Origin: Armatimonadota bacterium
GTDB taxonomy: Bacteria; Sysuimicrobiota; Sysuimicrobiia; Sysuimicrobiales; Humicultoraceae
Reading direction: 5' to 3'
Length of the DNA stretch: 64,000 bases
NCBI GenBank assembly: GCA_016869025.1
Contig: VGFA01000002.1
Span: 124,001 to 188,000, forward strand
The position numbers and the translations under genes are program-made. This document shows, piece by piece, positions 34,251 to 49,842 of this stretch (the first letter of the stretch is position 1; each line of letters opens with the position of its first letter). The notes under the pieces are model-generated. The model ran no database searches. It was given only the letters and a program-made list of their open reading frames with translations, and had not been told where the DNA came from.

Positions 34251-34876
34251 GCCTCCTGCAACACGGCCAGAGCCGATTGTGTGATTACCAGGGGGCGCGG
34301 CGCCAACAGGTGGCGGACCGCAAGGCGCCGGGCAGAGAGCACGCGGGCGCCCCGCAGGTTGGCCGCGGCCCGCGCCACGTCCTTCTCGGCGTCGGCCACA
34401 ACGATAACCGCCGGGGGACGCACCCCCACCGTCTCCAGCAGCGCCGCCAGGAGTTTCGTCTTGGGCTCGCCGCTGGTCAGACGTTCCAGGATCACGATGC
34501 GGCCCGCCTGGGCCTGGGCAGACAGCGCCGATCGCAGGGCCAAGCCCCGCTCCTGCCTGGACAGCTTCTGCGCGTAGTCGCGGGGCTGCGGGCCAAAGGT
34601 GATCCCCCCGCCCGTCCAGATGGGCGAGCGCCGGCTTCCGGCGCGCGCCCGCCCTGTGCCCTTCTGGCGCCAGGGCTTGCGGCCTCCTCCCCTGACGTCA
34701 CCCCTGGTGCGGGTCGCGTGCGTACCCGCACGGGCGTTGGCAAGTTCGGCGAGGACCGCGCGGTGTAGCAGGGCCCGGTTTGGCCGCAGGCCGAAGAGCG
34801 CCGCGGGCAGCTCGATCTCACCGGCGGGCGCGCCGGTCGGGTCAAAGGTGGTGGCCTTGGGCATCATGGTCGTCAT
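34238..34876 (-). CDS. rplD: 50S ribosomal protein L4
   Basis: The protein is 212 residues. The tunnel loop RGGGRKPWRQKGTGRARAGS is unmodified, so no L4-loop macrolide-resistance change is visible. In Escherichia coli L4 autoregulates the S10 operon through transcription and translation; no matching leader is recognised here. The start overlaps the rplC stop by 4 bp. Confidence 0.97.
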   Translation of the reverse strand: MTTMMPKATTFDPTGAPAGEIELPAALFGLRPNRALLHRAVLAELANARAGTHATRTRGDVRGGGRKPWRQKGTGRARAGSRRSPIWTGGGITFGPQPRDYAQKLSRQERGLALRSALSAQAQAGRIVILERLTSGEPKTKLLAALLETVGVRPPAVIVVADAEKDVARAAANLRGARVLSARRLAVRHLLAPRPLVITQSALAVLQEAWGS

Positions 34877-35487
34877 GCGCTCCTCACCATCAGCAGCGCC
34901 CCACGCACGCCCGGCGTGGCGCCGCGCAGCAGCAACAGGTTGTTCTTTGGGTCCACGCGGACCACGCGGAGCCTCCGCACGGTCACCCGCTTGTTACCGT
35001 GACGTCCGGCCATCCGCTTGCCGGGGAACACCCGGGCGATGTCCGACGACCCGATGGAGCCTATCGCGCGGTGCATCAGGGAAACGCCATGCGAGTCCCG
35101 CTGGCCGCCGAAGCCGTGCCGCTTCATCGCGCCGGCGAAACCGCGCCCTATGCTCGTACCGGTCACGTTCACGATCTGCCCGGGGGAGAATCCCTCGACG
35201 GTGATGACCTGGCCCGGAGCCGCCCCCCCCTCCGGCAGGGGCAGTTCCCGAATCACCCGATGGGTCGCCATCTTCCGCTTGGCGAACACTCCCTTCATCG
35301 GGCGGTTCACCTTCCGGTCGGGCACGGGCTCAAAGGCCACCCGCATCGCGGCGTAGCCGTCGCGCTCGGGCGTGCGGGCGTCCACGACGACGCACGGGCC
35401 TGCCTCGATGACCGTTACGGCGATGCTGGCCCCTTCGTCGTCGAAGATGCGGGTCATGCCGAGCTTCCGTCCGAGGATGGCAGTCAT
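34873..35487 (-). CDS. rplC: 50S ribosomal protein L3
   Basis: The protein is 204 residues from ATG 35485-35487; AGGAG lies nine bases upstream, which favours this start over a TTG at 35496. MTAILGRKLGMTRIF at the N-terminus, and the central tip MKRHGFGGQRDSHGVSLMH reaching the peptidyl-transferase centre, are typical. It follows rpsJ by 12 bp. Confidence 0.96.
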   Translation of the reverse strand: MTAILGRKLGMTRIFDDEGASIAVTVIEAGPCVVVDARTPERDGYAAMRVAFEPVPDRKVNRPMKGVFAKRKMATHRVIRELPLPEGGAAPGQVITVEGFSPGQIVNVTGTSIGRGFAGAMKRHGFGGQRDSHGVSLMHRAIGSIGSSDIARVFPGKRMAGRHGNKRVTVRRLRVVRVDPKNNLLLLRGATPGVRGALLMVRSA

Positions 35488-35499
35488 CTCTTGCAACTC

Positions 35500-35811
35500 C
35501 TACAACTTGATCTCGATGTCAACGCCCGCGGGTAGGTCGAGGTGCATGAGCTCATCAACCGTCTTCTGCGTGGGATCCAGGATATCGATCAGGCGCCGAT
35601 GGGTTCGGATCTCGAAGTGCTCCATCGAGTCCTTATCGATATGCGGGGAACGGATGACACAGAAGGTGTTGCGGTTGGTCGGCAACGGGACCGGGCCGCT
35701 GACGCGTGCCCCGGACTTGCGGACAACGCTGACGATCTTCTCAGCCGACTGGTCGAGAACCTTGTGGTCGAAGGCCCTGAGCTTTATCCGGATCTTCTGC
35801 GCCACCGCCAT
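35500..35811 (-). CDS. rpsJ: 30S ribosomal protein S10 (NusE)
   Basis: The protein is 103 residues of standard size. [20 protein letters not shown] and [19 protein letters not shown] identify S10, which also acts as NusE in antitermination with NusG. It lies only 4 bp after tuf, so the str and S10 clusters are fused here with no visible promoter between them. Confidence 0.97.
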   Translation of the reverse strand: MAVAQKIRIKLRAFDHKVLDQSAEKIVSVVRKSGARVSGPVPLPTNRNTFCVIRSPHIDKDSMEHFEIRTHRRLIDILDPTQKTVDELMHLDLPAGVDIEIKL

Positions 35812-35815
35812 GCCT

Positions 35816-37046
<1,231 letters not shown>

Positions 37047-37080
37047 CTTCGTCCGCTCTCTCCCAGATCTGCCCGAAGGC

Positions 37081-39159
37081 CTACGCGCTTGTGCCCACGC
37101 CTGAACGGGCGCGGACGGCCTCGGCAACGCTTCCGGGGACCTCCTCGTAGTGCGAGGGTTCCATCGAGTACGTGGCGCGTCCCTGGCTGGCAGAACGCAG
37201 CGTCGTCGCGTACCCAAACATCTCCGCCAGCGGGACAATCGCCCGGACGACCCGCAGCGGCCCTTGGGCCTCCATGCCCTCTATGCGCCCGCGCCGGGAG
37301 TTGAGGTCTCCGATGACGTCACCCGTGTACACCTCGGGCGTCACGACCTCGATCCGCATCATGGGCTCCAGGAGCACCGGCTTGGCCCGCAGCGCCGCCT
37401 CCTTGAATGCCAGCGAACCGGCGATCTTGAACGCCATCTCGCTGGAGTCCACCTCGTGGAACGAGCCATCCACCAGGGTGGCCCGGAAGTCAATGACCGG
37501 GTAGCCGGCCAGCACGCCGCCCTCGGCGGCTTCACGGATCCCGACCCCCACCGGGCGTATGAACTCCCGGGGAATGTCGCCGCCGGTGATCTTGTCGACG
37601 AACTCAAAGCCGCCACCGCGTCCCAGCGGCTCCAACTCCACGACCGCGTGGCCGTACTGCCCGCGGCCGCCGGTCTGCCGTACGTACCGGCCCTCGCCCG
37701 CCGCCGCCTGCCGTATGGTCTCCTTGTACGCGACCTGCGGCCTGCCCACGTTGGCTCCCACCTTGAACTCGCGCAGCAGGCGATCCACGATGATTTCCAG
37801 GTGCAGCTCGCCCATGCCGGAGATGACGGTCTGGCCGGTCTCGGAGTCAAAGCGCACCCGGAAGGTCGGATCCTCCTCTGCCAGGCGTGCCAGCGACGCC
37901 GTGAGCTTCTCCTCATCGGCCCTTGTCTTGGGTTCCACCGCCACAGAAATGACCGGGTCTGGAAAGTGCATGGACTCCAGCACCAGCGGCGCGTCTTCAT
38001 CGCACAGCGTGTCGCCCGTAGCGGTAATCCGCAGGCCCACCGCCGCGACCACGTTGCCCGCCGACACCTCGGGGATGTCCTCACGATGGTTCGCGTGCAT
38101 CTGCAGGATGCGGGAGATCCGTTCTTTCTGGGCCTTGTTCGAGTTGAGCACGTACGATCCGGCGCGGAGCGTTCCCGAGTACACACGGAAGTATGTAAGC
38201 TTGCCCACATATGGATCGGAGATGATCTTGAACGCCAGCGCCGCCAGGGGCCCGGAGGGATCGGCCGACCGCTGGACCGCCTGCCCTGTCTTCTTGTCCA
38301 CTCCCGCCACGGGGGGCATGTCCAGGGGGGACGGCAGGTAGTCAATCACGGAGTCCAGCAGCGGCTGCACTCCCTTGTTTCGGAACGAACTGCCGCACAA
38401 CACGGGTATGATGCGTCCCGCGATCGTGCCCCGCCGGAGGGCGGCGCGCAACTCTTCCTCGCCGATCGGCGCTCCCTCGAGGTACTTCGCGGCGATGGCA
38501 TCGTCCAGGTCGGCCGCGGTCTCGATCAGCCTCTCGTGGAACTGCTCGGCCATCTCGCGCTGTCCCTCGGGTGTGTCGGTCTCGTCTGATCGCGTGCCCA
38601 GGTCGTCCAGGTAGATCGTGGACTTCATGCGGATGAGGTCAACCACGCCCTGGAAGCCGTCCTCGGCGCCGATCGGGAGTTGCACGGGTACCGGCACAGC
38701 CCCCAACCGCTCGCGAATCATCTCGACCGTTCGGAGGAAGTCGGCCCCGGTTCGGTCCATCTTGTTGATGTAGATGATCCGGGGTACCCTGTAGCGTTCG
38801 GCCTGGCGCCAGACGGTCTCCGACTGTGGTTGCACACCCTCCACCGCGGAAAGCAGCACGACGGCGCCGTCCAGCACGCGCATCGAGCGCTCGACCTCCA
38901 TGGTGAAGTCCACGTGGCCGGGAGTGTCAATGATGTTGATCCGGTGATCCCGCCACTCGCAGGTTGTGGCCGCGGAGGTAATGGTAATCCCGCGCTCCCG
39001 CTCCTGGATCATCCAATCCATGGTCGCGGAGCCCTCGTCCACCTCGCCCAGACGGTGCACCCGGCCCGTGTAGAACAGGATGCGCTCGGTGGTTGTGGTT
39101 TTCCCGGCGTCAATGTGGGCGACGATGCCGATGTTCCTAATTGTTGCGAGCGCGGCCAT
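37081..39159 (-). CDS. fusA: Elongation factor G
   Basis: The protein is 692 residues from ATG 39157-39159, the usual EF-G length; GTG 39163-39165 two codons earlier is equally possible, and a frame to 39204 overlaps rpsG. EF-G drives translocation and, with RRF, recycling. P-loop [47 protein letters not shown] and the domain IV tip [18 protein letters not shown] are present. It lies between rpsG and tuf as in canonical str operons. Confidence 0.97.
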   Translation of the reverse strand: MAALATIRNIGIVAHIDAGKTTTTERILFYTGRVHRLGEVDEGSATMDWMIQERERGITITSAATTCEWRDHRINIIDTPGHVDFTMEVERSMRVLDGAVVLLSAVEGVQPQSETVWRQAERYRVPRIIYINKMDRTGADFLRTVEMIRERLGAVPVPVQLPIGAEDGFQGVVDLIRMKSTIYLDDLGTRSDETDTPEGQREMAEQFHERLIETAADLDDAIAAKYLEGAPIGEEELRAALRRGTIAGRIIPVLCGSSFRNKGVQPLLDSVIDYLPSPLDMPPVAGVDKKTGQAVQRSADPSGPLAALAFKIISDPYVGKLTYFRVYSGTLRAGSYVLNSNKAQKERISRILQMHANHREDIPEVSAGNVVAAVGLRITATGDTLCDEDAPLVLESMHFPDPVISVAVEPKTRADEEKLTASLARLAEEDPTFRVRFDSETGQTVISGMGELHLEIIVDRLLREFKVGANVGRPQVAYKETIRQAAAGEGRYVRQTGGRGQYGHAVVELEPLGRGGGFEFVDKITGGDIPREFIRPVGVGIREAAEGGVLAGYPVIDFRATLVDGSFHEVDSSEMAFKIAGSLAFKEAALRAKPVLLEPMMRIEVVTPEVYTGDVIGDLNSRRGRIEGMEAQGPLRVVRAIVPLAEMFGYATTLRSASQGRATYSMEPSHYEEVPGSVAEAVRARSGVGTSA

Positions 39160-39197
39160 GTCCACCGTACCCACTCCCGCCCGCGGCGAAACCGCAG

Positions 39198-39671
39198 TTA
39201 CCATCGATAGTGTGCGAAGGCCTTGTTGGCCTCTGCCATCCTGTGTGTGTCTTCCCGCTTCTTCACCGATGCGCCCTGTCCAGCCGCCGCGTCGAGGATC
39301 TCGGCCGCCAACCGATCGGAGATGGTCCGGCGGTCCTTGCGAGCGCGCGAATACCCCACCAGCCAGCGAAGCCCCAGCGAGAATCGGCGCTCGGTCCGCA
39401 CCTCAATGGGCACCTGGTAGGTCGCGCCGCCGACGCGGCGGGGACGGACCTCGAGCACCGGCATCACGTTGCCCAGGGCCTTGTCGAACACCTTCACCGG
39501 ATCCTGCCCGCTCTTCTCCTGGACGATCTCGAATGCGCGATACACGGCGCGCGCGGCCAGGCCTTTCTTGCCCCGCGTCATCACCTTGTTGATCAGCCGA
39601 TGTACGGCCACATTCTCGAAGACCGGATCCGGACCGATCTCGGGCCGCGCGACGCTTCCCTTTCTAGGCAT
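39198..39671 (-). CDS. rpsG: 30S ribosomal protein S7
   Basis: The protein is 157 residues from ATG 39669-39671 ([11 protein letters not shown]); a frame to 39743 overlaps rpsL. S7 nucleates the 30S head. [22 protein letters not shown] and [21 protein letters not shown] are nearly invariant. In Escherichia coli S7 is the translational repressor of the str operon. Confidence 0.97.
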   Translation of the reverse strand: MPRKGSVARPEIGPDPVFENVAVHRLINKVMTRGKKGLAARAVYRAFEIVQEKSGQDPVKVFDKALGNVMPVLEVRPRRVGGATYQVPIEVRTERRFSLGLRWLVGYSRARKDRRTISDRLAAEILDAAAGQGASVKKREDTHRMAEANKAFAHYRW

Positions 39672-39687
39672 CCCAGTTCCCCCCGGT

Positions 39688-40062
<375 letters not shown>

Positions 40063-40371
40063 GCATTTCCTCCTTGACCCGCATCACACAGCATACCCCC
40101 GCGACCTCCGGAGGGAAGCCCGTGCGCGGGGCGCGATGCCTCGACCGTTACCCGCGCGGGCGGGGGCGGCCGGGTTATCGCAGTGCTAGTCTGTCTTCAG
40201 TTGACGCTGCGCCATACGAGATACGCCATCGTTGGAGCCTCGCCCAACCGCACGAGGCCGGCAGTACCCTGCGGCGCAACCAGAGGGCTCTGGAGGATCG
40301 AGGGAGCGCAACGACCAGACGAGCCCCGATTCACTCCGGCCGGAACCACACCGGCCGGATCGTACCCGGCA
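40063..40371 (-). other. Structured gap upstream of rpsL (possible leader)
   Basis: There is no supported gene. Going toward rpsL on the minus strand it holds three inverted repeats. One is CCGGCCGG twice, seven bases apart (40336-40358). One is GCCTCG...CGAGGC (40236-40257). The strongest lies next to rpsL (40118-40161), with GCGCGGG pairing CCCGCGC inside GCCC/GGGC. None is followed by a T-run. It could be a ribosomal-protein-regulated leader, but no known Rfam pattern is recognised. Confidence 0.4.
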
Positions 40372-40650
40372 CTACGAAGGATCCGGGCTGACAATCAGAA
40401 CCGCCGCGGCAGTGGCGCCCACGGCAATCCCGCAGGCCCGCCCCAGGGCGGTCATTGACTCCACCTCGACGACGGCGACCCCCCGCTCGGCTGCCGCGCG
40501 CACGATCGGCGCGACCACCTTCGGCTCCGCGTCGGCTGCGACGAAAACCTCCACCGCCGCCCCGCGCGTGATCGCCTTCATCGTTTGATGCGCACCAACC
40601 GCACGAGCCGGTGCGCCGCCAATCCGCGCAAGAGCCCCAGAGGCGCTCAT
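40372..40650 (-). CDS. Ribosomal L7Ae/L30e-like protein (YbxF type)
   Basis: The protein is 92 residues. VGAHQTMKAITRGAAVEVFVAADAEP and the GRACGIAVGATAAAVL end match the L7Ae/YbxF family encoded between rpoC and rpsL in Firmicutes; Bacillus YbxF binds kink-turn RNA and associates with ribosomes. The ATG lies only about six bases after the predicted +1 of the promoter at 40663-40691, so its mRNA would be nearly leaderless. Confidence 0.88.
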   Translation of the reverse strand: MSASGALARIGGAPARAVGAHQTMKAITRGAAVEVFVAADAEPKVVAPIVRAAAERGVAVVEVESMTALGRACGIAVGATAAAVLIVSPDPS

Positions 40651-40662
40651 GCGCGCCAGCCG

Positions 40663-40691
40663 ATTCTAGCACCGGCCCCAAGGGGTGTCAA
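40663..40691 (-). promoter_or_regulatory. Strong sigma70-type promoter of the L7Ae-str cluster
   Basis: TTGACA (40686-40691), a 17-bp spacer and TAGAAT (40663-40668). The expected transcription start is about 40656, six bases before the ATG at 40650. It lies in the 47-bp gap after rpoC and could drive L7Ae, rpsL, rpsG, fusA, tuf and the S10 cluster. Confidence 0.8.
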
Positions 40692-40697
40692 CACGAC

Positions 40698-44138
<3,441 letters not shown>

Positions 44139-44141
44139 CGC

Positions 44142-47100
44142 CTAGTAATCCTCCACCAGGGCTTCTTCGCCTTCCAGGTTGATGCCCAGAGCCCGCGCGG
44201 TTTCCGCGATGTCTTCCTCGATTTCCTTGAGCTCGATCTCCTTCTTGTCCTCGCTGAGCACCTTGACGTCCAGGCAGAGTGCCTGCATCTCCTTGAGGAG
44301 CACCTTGAAGGACTCTGGAACGCCCGGCTCCTGGATGTTCTCTCCCTTGACGATCGCCTCGTAGGTCTTGACCCGTCCAACGACATCGTCGGACTTCACG
44401 GTAAGCAGCTCCTGGAGCGTGAAGGCAGCGCCGTAGGCCTCGAGCGCCCATACCTCCATCTCCCCAAACCGCTGCCCGCCGAACTGGGCCTTCCCGCCGA
44501 GCGGCTGCTGGGTGATGAGGCTGTAGGGTCCGGTGCTGCGCGCGTGGATCTTGTCCTCGACCAGATGCAGCAGCTTCATCATGTAGATGGAACCCACCGT
44601 GACCTCCTGGTGGAAGAGGCCTCCGGCCCGGCCGTCGCGCAGCCTGACCTTGCCGGTCGGCGGAAGCCCTGCCACTTCCAGCATCTGGCTGATCTCTTCC
44701 TCCCGTGGCCCGTCAAAGACCGGCGACTCCACCCAGAGCCCTAGCCTCTCGGCCGACCAGCCCAGGTGCGTCTCAAGAACCTGCCCCACGTTCATCCGCG
44801 AGGGCACGCCCAGGGGGTTGAGGACGATGTCAACCGGAGTTCCGTCCAGCAGGTGGGGCATGTCCTCGTCGGGGAGGATAACCGAGACCACGCCCTTGTT
44901 GCCGTGTCTGCCGGCCATCTTGTCGCCCACGGCCAGCTTTCGCTTCTGGGCCACGTAGACCCGCACGAGGCTGTTCACCCCTGGCGGCAGCTCGTCGCCT
45001 TCCTCGCGGTCGCCCTTCTCCCTGGTGAACATCTTGACCGCGACTACCTTCCCGCGCTCGCCGTGAGGCACCTTGAGAGACGTGTCGCGCACTTCCCGCG
45101 CCTTCTCCCCGAAGATGGCTCGGAGCAGGCGCTCCTCGGCGGTCAGCTCGGTCTCGCCCTTGGGCGTGACCTTGCCCACCAGGATGTCGCCGGCGCGAAC
45201 CTCTGCCCCGATTCGGATGATGCCGTGCTCGTCCAGGTCCCTCAGGGCTTCCTCGCCAACGTTGGGGATGTCCCCAGTGATGTCCTCGGGCCCGAGCTTG
45301 GTGTCGCGCGCTTCCACCTCGTACTCCTCGATGTGGATCGAGGTGTAGAGATCCTCGCGAACCAGCCGTTCACTCACGACGATCGCGTCCTCGTAGTTGT
45401 AGCCCTCCCAGGGCATGAACGCGACCAACACGTTGCGCCCCAGCGCGAGCTCCCCGTTGTCGGTGCACGGACCGTCGGCGAGCACGTCTCCCTCGTCGAC
45501 CTCGTCCCCGCTCCGAACAACGGGTACCTGGTTGATGCAGGTGCCCTGGTTGCTGCGCTGGTACTTGATCAGCGAGTACTCGTCCACCTCGCGACCGACC
45601 CTGACGGCCACGCGGTCGCCGGTAACCTCCTCGACCACCCCGGCCCTCCGTGCTACGACCACGGCTCCGCTGTCAATGGCGGCCCGATACTCGACTCCCG
45701 TGCCCACCCTGGGCGCCTCGTTCTCCAGCAGGGGCACCGCCTGGCGCTGCATGTTGGATCCCATCAGCGCGCGGTTGGCGTCGTCGTGCTCTAGGAACGG
45801 GATCAGCGCGGTCGCCACCGAGACGATCTGCTTGGGCGAGACGTCCATGAAGTCCACGTCCTCGGGCCGTGCGAGCTTGACCTCCGGACCCTGGCGGGCA
45901 GTCACGCGGTGACCGACCAGCCGGCCCCGCTCGTCGAGGAGCGCGTTGGCCTGAGCGATCACGTGCTGATCCTCAACGTCGGCGGTAAGGAAGCGAAGCC
46001 GCCGGCTAACAACGCCGTCCTTCACCTCGCGATAGGGAGTCTCTATGAACCCCAGGTCGTTGACCGCGGCGAAAGTCGCCAGCGACGAGATCAGCCCGAT
46101 GTTCGGGCCCTCCGGCGTTTCAATGGGGCACATGCGACCGTAGTGGGAAGTGTGCACGTCACGGACCTCGAAGCCCGCGCGCTCCCTGGAGAGCCCCCCC
46201 GGGCCAAGCGCCGACAGCCGGCGCTTGTGCGTTAGTTCCGCCAGCGGGTTCGGCTGGTCCATGAACTGCGAGAGCTGGCTGGAGCCGAAGAACTCCTTGA
46301 TCGCTGCCACAACCGGGCGGATGTTGATCAACTGCTGGGCGGTGACCTGCCCGGGATCCTGGATCGTCATCCTCTCGCGGATTACGCGCTCCATCCTCAG
46401 CATGCCAATGCGGAACTGGTTTTGGAGCAGCTCGCCCACCGACCGGACCCGCCGGTTGCCGAGGTGGTCAATGTCGTCCACCACGGCGGCGCCGTCGCCG
46501 GCGGCCAGACGCATGAGGTATCGGACGATCTCGACGATGTCCTCCGGCGTCAGGATGCGCTGACCGGCGTCCACCCGGAGGCCGAGCTTCTTGTTGAGCT
46601 TGTGGCGGCCGACCCGGCCCAGATCGTAGCGGCGCGGCTCGAAGAACAGCGTTTGGAGCAGCGTCCGCGCGCTCTCCACGGTCGGCGGGTCTCCCGGGCG
46701 CAACCGCCGGTAGATCTCGATCAGCGCCTCGTCGCGCGAGCGCGTGGGGTCCTTCTCTAGCGTGGCCTGCAGGAACTGGTCGTCGCCATAGAGCTTGCGC
46801 AGTTTCTCGTCGGTCTCGTATCCCACAGCCCGGAGCAGCGCCGTCGCAGGCAGCTTCCTTGTGCGGTCAATCCGGACGTGAACGACCTGTGCCGCGTCCA
46901 CTTCGAGTTCCAACCAGGCCCCCCGGTGCGGGATCACAACTGCCACCGGAAGGGACCGGCCCGCGCTGTCCGGGGCGAAGCTGAAGTAGGCCCCTGGCGA
47001 GCGAACAAGCTGGCTCACCACCACACGCTCCGCGCCGTTGATGATGAACGTTCCGCGCCCGGTCATCAGGGGGAAGTCCCCCATGAACACTTCCTGCTCC

Positions 47101-47561
47101 TTGATCTCACCGGTCTCCTTGATGACCAGCTGGACCTTCACCTTGAGCGAGGCGCTGTAGTTGTAGTCCCTGTCCCGGCACTCCTCCTCGGAGTACTTCA
47201 GCCGCTCGAACCGGTACCCGCCGAAATCAAGCACCCCACCGCCGTCGAAGATGCTGCCCGGCGGCGGCGGCTTGCGCCGTCCGCTCTCAACGGCGAAGCG
47301 CAGCTCGAGGTTGCCCGTGAAGTCCTGAATCGGTGAGATCTCGTCGAAGACCTCGCGGATGGCTTCGCGCAGGAACCAGTCAAAGGAGCGACGCTGGACC
47401 TCCACGAGATCGGGTATCTCCAGGATCTCGGGGAACTTCGCGAAGCTGACCCGGGTGCGACGCCCGCGGCGCACCTGGCGGGTACCCTCAATGGCCAAGC
47501 GGGCTCGGGTTGATCTACTTGCTTCCAGCCTGGTCTTCGTCTTCACGGTGGAGCGCGTCAC
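44142..47561 (-). CDS. rpoB: RNA polymerase beta subunit
   Basis: The protein is 1139 residues. The rifampicin pocket around residues 428-460 reads [20 protein letters not shown] followed by [17 protein letters not shown], with the residues equal to Escherichia coli Asp516, His526 and Ser531 unchanged, so a rifampicin-sensitive enzyme is expected. The C-terminal [28 protein letters not shown] block that meets beta' is intact. The N-terminus carries about 40 extra basic residues. It has its own promoter at 47778-47807, about 210 bp upstream. Confidence 0.98.
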   Translation of the reverse strand: MTRSTVKTKTRLEASRSTRARLAIEGTRQVRRGRRTRVSFAKFPEILEIPDLVEVQRRSFDWFLREAIREVFDEISPIQDFTGNLELRFAVESGRRKPPPPGSIFDGGGVLDFGGYRFERLKYSEEECRDRDYNYSASLKVKVQLVIKETGEIKEQEVFMGDFPLMTGRGTFIINGAERVVVSQLVRSPGAYFSFAPDSAGRSLPVAVVIPHRGAWLELEVDAAQVVHVRIDRTRKLPATALLRAVGYETDEKLRKLYGDDQFLQATLEKDPTRSRDEALIEIYRRLRPGDPPTVESARTLLQTLFFEPRRYDLGRVGRHKLNKKLGLRVDAGQRILTPEDIVEIVRYLMRLAAGDGAAVVDDIDHLGNRRVRSVGELLQNQFRIGMLRMERVIRERMTIQDPGQVTAQQLINIRPVVAAIKEFFGSSQLSQFMDQPNPLAELTHKRRLSALGPGGLSRERAGFEVRDVHTSHYGRMCPIETPEGPNIGLISSLATFAAVNDLGFIETPYREVKDGVVSRRLRFLTADVEDQHVIAQANALLDERGRLVGHRVTARQGPEVKLARPEDVDFMDVSPKQIVSVATALIPFLEHDDANRALMGSNMQRQAVPLLENEAPRVGTGVEYRAAIDSGAVVVARRAGVVEEVTGDRVAVRVGREVDEYSLIKYQRSNQGTCINQVPVVRSGDEVDEGDVLADGPCTDNGELALGRNVLVAFMPWEGYNYEDAIVVSERLVREDLYTSIHIEEYEVEARDTKLGPEDITGDIPNVGEEALRDLDEHGIIRIGAEVRAGDILVGKVTPKGETELTAEERLLRAIFGEKAREVRDTSLKVPHGERGKVVAVKMFTREKGDREEGDELPPGVNSLVRVYVAQKRKLAVGDKMAGRHGNKGVVSVILPDEDMPHLLDGTPVDIVLNPLGVPSRMNVGQVLETHLGWSAERLGLWVESPVFDGPREEEISQMLEVAGLPPTGKVRLRDGRAGGLFHQEVTVGSIYMMKLLHLVEDKIHARSTGPYSLITQQPLGGKAQFGGQRFGEMEVWALEAYGAAFTLQELLTVKSDDVVGRVKTYEAIVKGENIQEPGVPESFKVLLKEMQALCLDVKVLSEDKKEIELKEIEEDIAETARALGINLEGEEALVEDY

Positions 47562-47777
47562 CTCCGCGAGAAGTAGGCACCGCGCCGGGTGGCACGGTGT
47601 GTGATGCTAGGCCAGGGTCAAAGAGGTTCGGCCTTCGCGGACCAGAATGGCGTAGCCGGACGGTCACGGAAACACGAAAGCGGGGCCGGTCCTCCCTGCC
47701 TCGCCTCCGTGTTGATCACTTGCACAGGTTCGCGTGCCCACCACGCCCCGTCGTCGTGCCCAAGAGCCGTACACACA

Positions 47778-47807
47778 AAGATACCTCGCGGGCTCCGCGC
47801 CTGTCAA
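47778..47807 (-). promoter_or_regulatory. Sigma70-type promoter of rpoBC
   Basis: TTGACA (47802-47807), an 18-bp spacer and TATCTT (47778-47783) lie in the 275-bp gap between rplL and rpoB. Predicted start is near 47771, leaving a 5' leader of about 210 nt. This allows rpoBC to be transcribed independently of the L10 leader upstream. Confidence 0.7.
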
Positions 47808-47836
47808 GAGCCCATGCGGTGCCGCCGGCGATCCGG

Positions 47837-48223
47837 CTACTTGATTGTGACTGTCGCGCCCTCGGCCTCGAGCTTGGTCTTTACGGCCTCGGCCTCCTGG
47901 CGACTGACCTTCTCCTTGACGGGCTTCGGCGCGCCGTCCACCAACTCCTTCGCTTCCTTGAGGCCCAGCCCGGTGAGCTCGCGCACGACCTTGATCACCT
48001 GGATCTTCTTCTCGCCCACCTTCTCCAAAACGGCGTCGAACTCGGTCTGCTCCTCGGCGGCCGAGGCAGCCGCCGACGCCCCCGTCGCCACGGCGACGGC
48101 AACCGGTGCTGCCGCGGAAACGCCGAACTTCTCCTCGAGCGCCTTGACCAGTTCGGCCAGCTCCAGCACTGTAAGACCGCTGATCGCCTCGATGATCTCT
48201 TCTTTGCCAAGCTTCGCTGCCAC
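47837..48223 (-). CDS. rplL: 50S ribosomal protein L7/L12
   Basis: The protein is 128 residues. The N-terminal dimerisation helix region ([28 protein letters not shown]) is followed by an Ala-rich hinge and the factor-binding domain ([34 protein letters not shown]). It forms the stalk that recruits EF-G and EF-Tu. It follows rplJ by 66 bp. Confidence 0.97.
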   Translation of the reverse strand: MAAKLGKEEIIEAISGLTVLELAELVKALEEKFGVSAAAPVAVAVATGASAAASAAEEQTEFDAVLEKVGEKKIQVIKVVRELTGLGLKEAKELVDGAPKPVKEKVSRQEAEAVKTKLEAEGATVTIK

Positions 48224-48289
48224 GGTCGTCCCTCCCGTCGGTTTCGTTCAGTATGAGCTTGTTCTCGCGACTATCTCTCGGCGCGCCGG

Positions 48290-48808
48290 CTAGGCGGCGC
48301 GCTGTTCTCGAATCTGGTCCAGGGCTCGGACGAGCTTGCGCGGGAGACCGGCCAGAACCCCGGCCAGGCCGCTCAGTGGAGCCGCGATCCCGCCCACGAC
48401 CTGGGCAAGGAGCTCCGCTCGGCCGGGGAGATCGGCAAGGACCCTCGTCTGGGCGTCATCAATGACGGCGCCGGCCAGGATGCCCCCCTTGATTGTCAAC
48501 TTGCGGGACTGTCGGCTGAACTCCTGGATCGCCTTGGCGACCGGCACTGGATCGCCTGATACAAAGGCGGCCGCGGTGGGCCCCTCCAGGTGTCGCTCCA
48601 GGCCCTCGATGCCCGCCGCGTCAGCGGCGATTCGGAGGAGGCGGTTCTTCACCACACGGTACTCCGCGCCGGCATCGCGCAGCCGGCCCCGCAGCACCGT
48701 GATCTCCCTGACGGTCAGCCCCCGGAAGTCCGTGAGAATCACGGCCGCGGACCTGTCCAGGCGAGCCCTAAGTCGTGTGACCTCTTCAAGCTTCTCGGGT
48801 CGAGCCAT
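48290..48808 (-). CDS. rplJ: 50S ribosomal protein L10
   Basis: The protein is 172 residues from ATG 48806-48808; a frame to 48862 would read through the L10 leader hairpin. L10 anchors L7/L12 dimers on the stalk base. AVILTDFRGLTVREITVLRGRLR and GAEYRVVKNRLLRIA are the L10 blocks. An L10-leader RNA and a strong promoter precede it, so it is very likely autoregulated. Confidence 0.96.
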   Translation of the reverse strand: MARPEKLEEVTRLRARLDRSAAVILTDFRGLTVREITVLRGRLRDAGAEYRVVKNRLLRIAADAAGIEGLERHLEGPTAAAFVSGDPVPVAKAIQEFSRQSRKLTIKGGILAGAVIDDAQTRVLADLPGRAELLAQVVGGIAAPLSGLAGVLAGLPRKLVRALDQIREQRAA

Positions 48809-48835
48809 CGGGCCGCTAACCTCCCGCAACATAAT

Positions 48836-48941
48836 GGACCCGCCGCAGGCAGACGGGTCCACACCCGATCCGCTCCTCGGCAGGCGACCTCTGTCCTTAG
48901 GCCCGCATCGCGGGCACCTGCTGTCTCTGGTGCGCGGCCAC
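48836..48941 (-). promoter_or_regulatory. L10 (rplJL) leader RNA
   Basis: The minus-strand RNA contains AGACAGCAGGTGCCCGCG, then GCGGGCCTAAGGAC, then CGCCTGCCGAGGAGC. This is the arrangement of the Firmicutes L10 leader, to which L10 (or the L10-L12 complex) binds through a kink-turn-like site. A second hairpin (GGACCCG pairing CGGGTCC, 48836-48860) lies between the leader and rplJ and could be an attenuator, though it has no strong U-run. Confidence 0.88.
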
Positions 48942-49014
48942 CCATGGGCGGCCCTGTATTCGTTTCCTGCTGCACTGGCACTCGCCCAGCCCAGCCGGCC
49001 TCAAAGCCCGCGCG

Positions 49015-49043
49015 ATTGTAGCACGACCCCGGGCCACCGTCAA
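49015..49043 (-). promoter_or_regulatory. Strong sigma70-type promoter of rplJL
   Basis: TTGACG (49038-49043), a 17-bp spacer and TACAAT (49015-49020), located between rplA and rplJ. Predicted start is near 49008, so the transcript carries the whole L10 leader. Confidence 0.85.
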
Positions 49044-49072
49044 ACCGGACCGGCCCCGGGCTTGGCCTCCCG

Positions 49073-49783
49073 CTACTGTGGGCGGGCGACTTCCATGGCC
49101 TTGGCTGGATCTATCCGGATCCCCGGTCCCATTGTGGGCGAGATCACCAGCGACCGGAGATACTGCCCCTTTGCCGCGGCCGGCCGAGCCCTGGACACGG
49201 CGTCCATCAGGGCCGACAGGTTTTCCAGGAGTTTCCCCTCAGAGAACCTTGCCTTGCCCAGCGGCACGTGAATGATGCCCGCCTTGTCGAGCCGGAACTC
49301 GATCTTGCCGGCCTTGATCTCGCGCACGGCGCGGGTCAGATCCATCGTCACGGTTCCCGCCTTGGGATTGGGCATCAGCCCCCGCGGGCCCAGCAGACGC
49401 CCCAGTCGGCTCACCAGGCTCATGACATCCGGGGTGGCCACGGCCACATCGAACTCCAGCCACCCGCCCTGGATCTTCTCGATCAGGTCCTCGGCGCCGA
49501 CGACATCCGCGCCTGCGGCCTCGGCCTCCCGGGCCTTCTCTCCCTTGGCGAAGACCAGGACCCGCACCGACTTGCCCGTGCCGTGGGGCAGCACAACGGT
49601 GCCGCGCACCTGCTGGTCGGCCTGCTTGGGGTCCACGCCCAGCCGGATGTGGGCCTCGATCGTCTCTTCGAACTTCGCCGTGGAAGCCCCTTGCGCCAGT
49701 CGGATGGCCTCCTCGGGGCTATGAAGCCGCCGGGATTCCACCTGCTTTGCGGCCGTGAGGTATCGCTTGCCGTGACGTCCCAT
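49073..49783 (-). CDS. rplA: 50S ribosomal protein L1
   Basis: The protein is 236 residues. L1 moves deacylated tRNA out of the E site. [56 protein letters not shown] and the C-terminal [14 protein letters not shown] are typical. It follows rplK, with the rplJL promoter after it. Confidence 0.97.
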   Translation of the reverse strand: MGRHGKRYLTAAKQVESRRLHSPEEAIRLAQGASTAKFEETIEAHIRLGVDPKQADQQVRGTVVLPHGTGKSVRVLVFAKGEKAREAEAAGADVVGAEDLIEKIQGGWLEFDVAVATPDVMSLVSRLGRLLGPRGLMPNPKAGTVTMDLTRAVREIKAGKIEFRLDKAGIIHVPLGKARFSEGKLLENLSALMDAVSRARPAAAKGQYLRSLVISPTMGPGIRIDPAKAMEVARPQ

Positions 49784-49842
49784 CGTGAAGCCTCCCTGCG
49801 GTGCGAACGGGGTGTTCCCCCTCCCGCGCGTGGTGCCTGCGC

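Noticed and set aside
40197-40394. Short minus-strand frame between the L7Ae gene and rpsL
   Set aside because: It starts inside the L7Ae gene end, shows no family resemblance and overlaps the hairpins of the gap.
48739-48981. Minus-strand frame covering the rplJ leader
   Set aside because: It coincides with the L10 leader and promoter-proximal RNA and has no ribosome site or family match.
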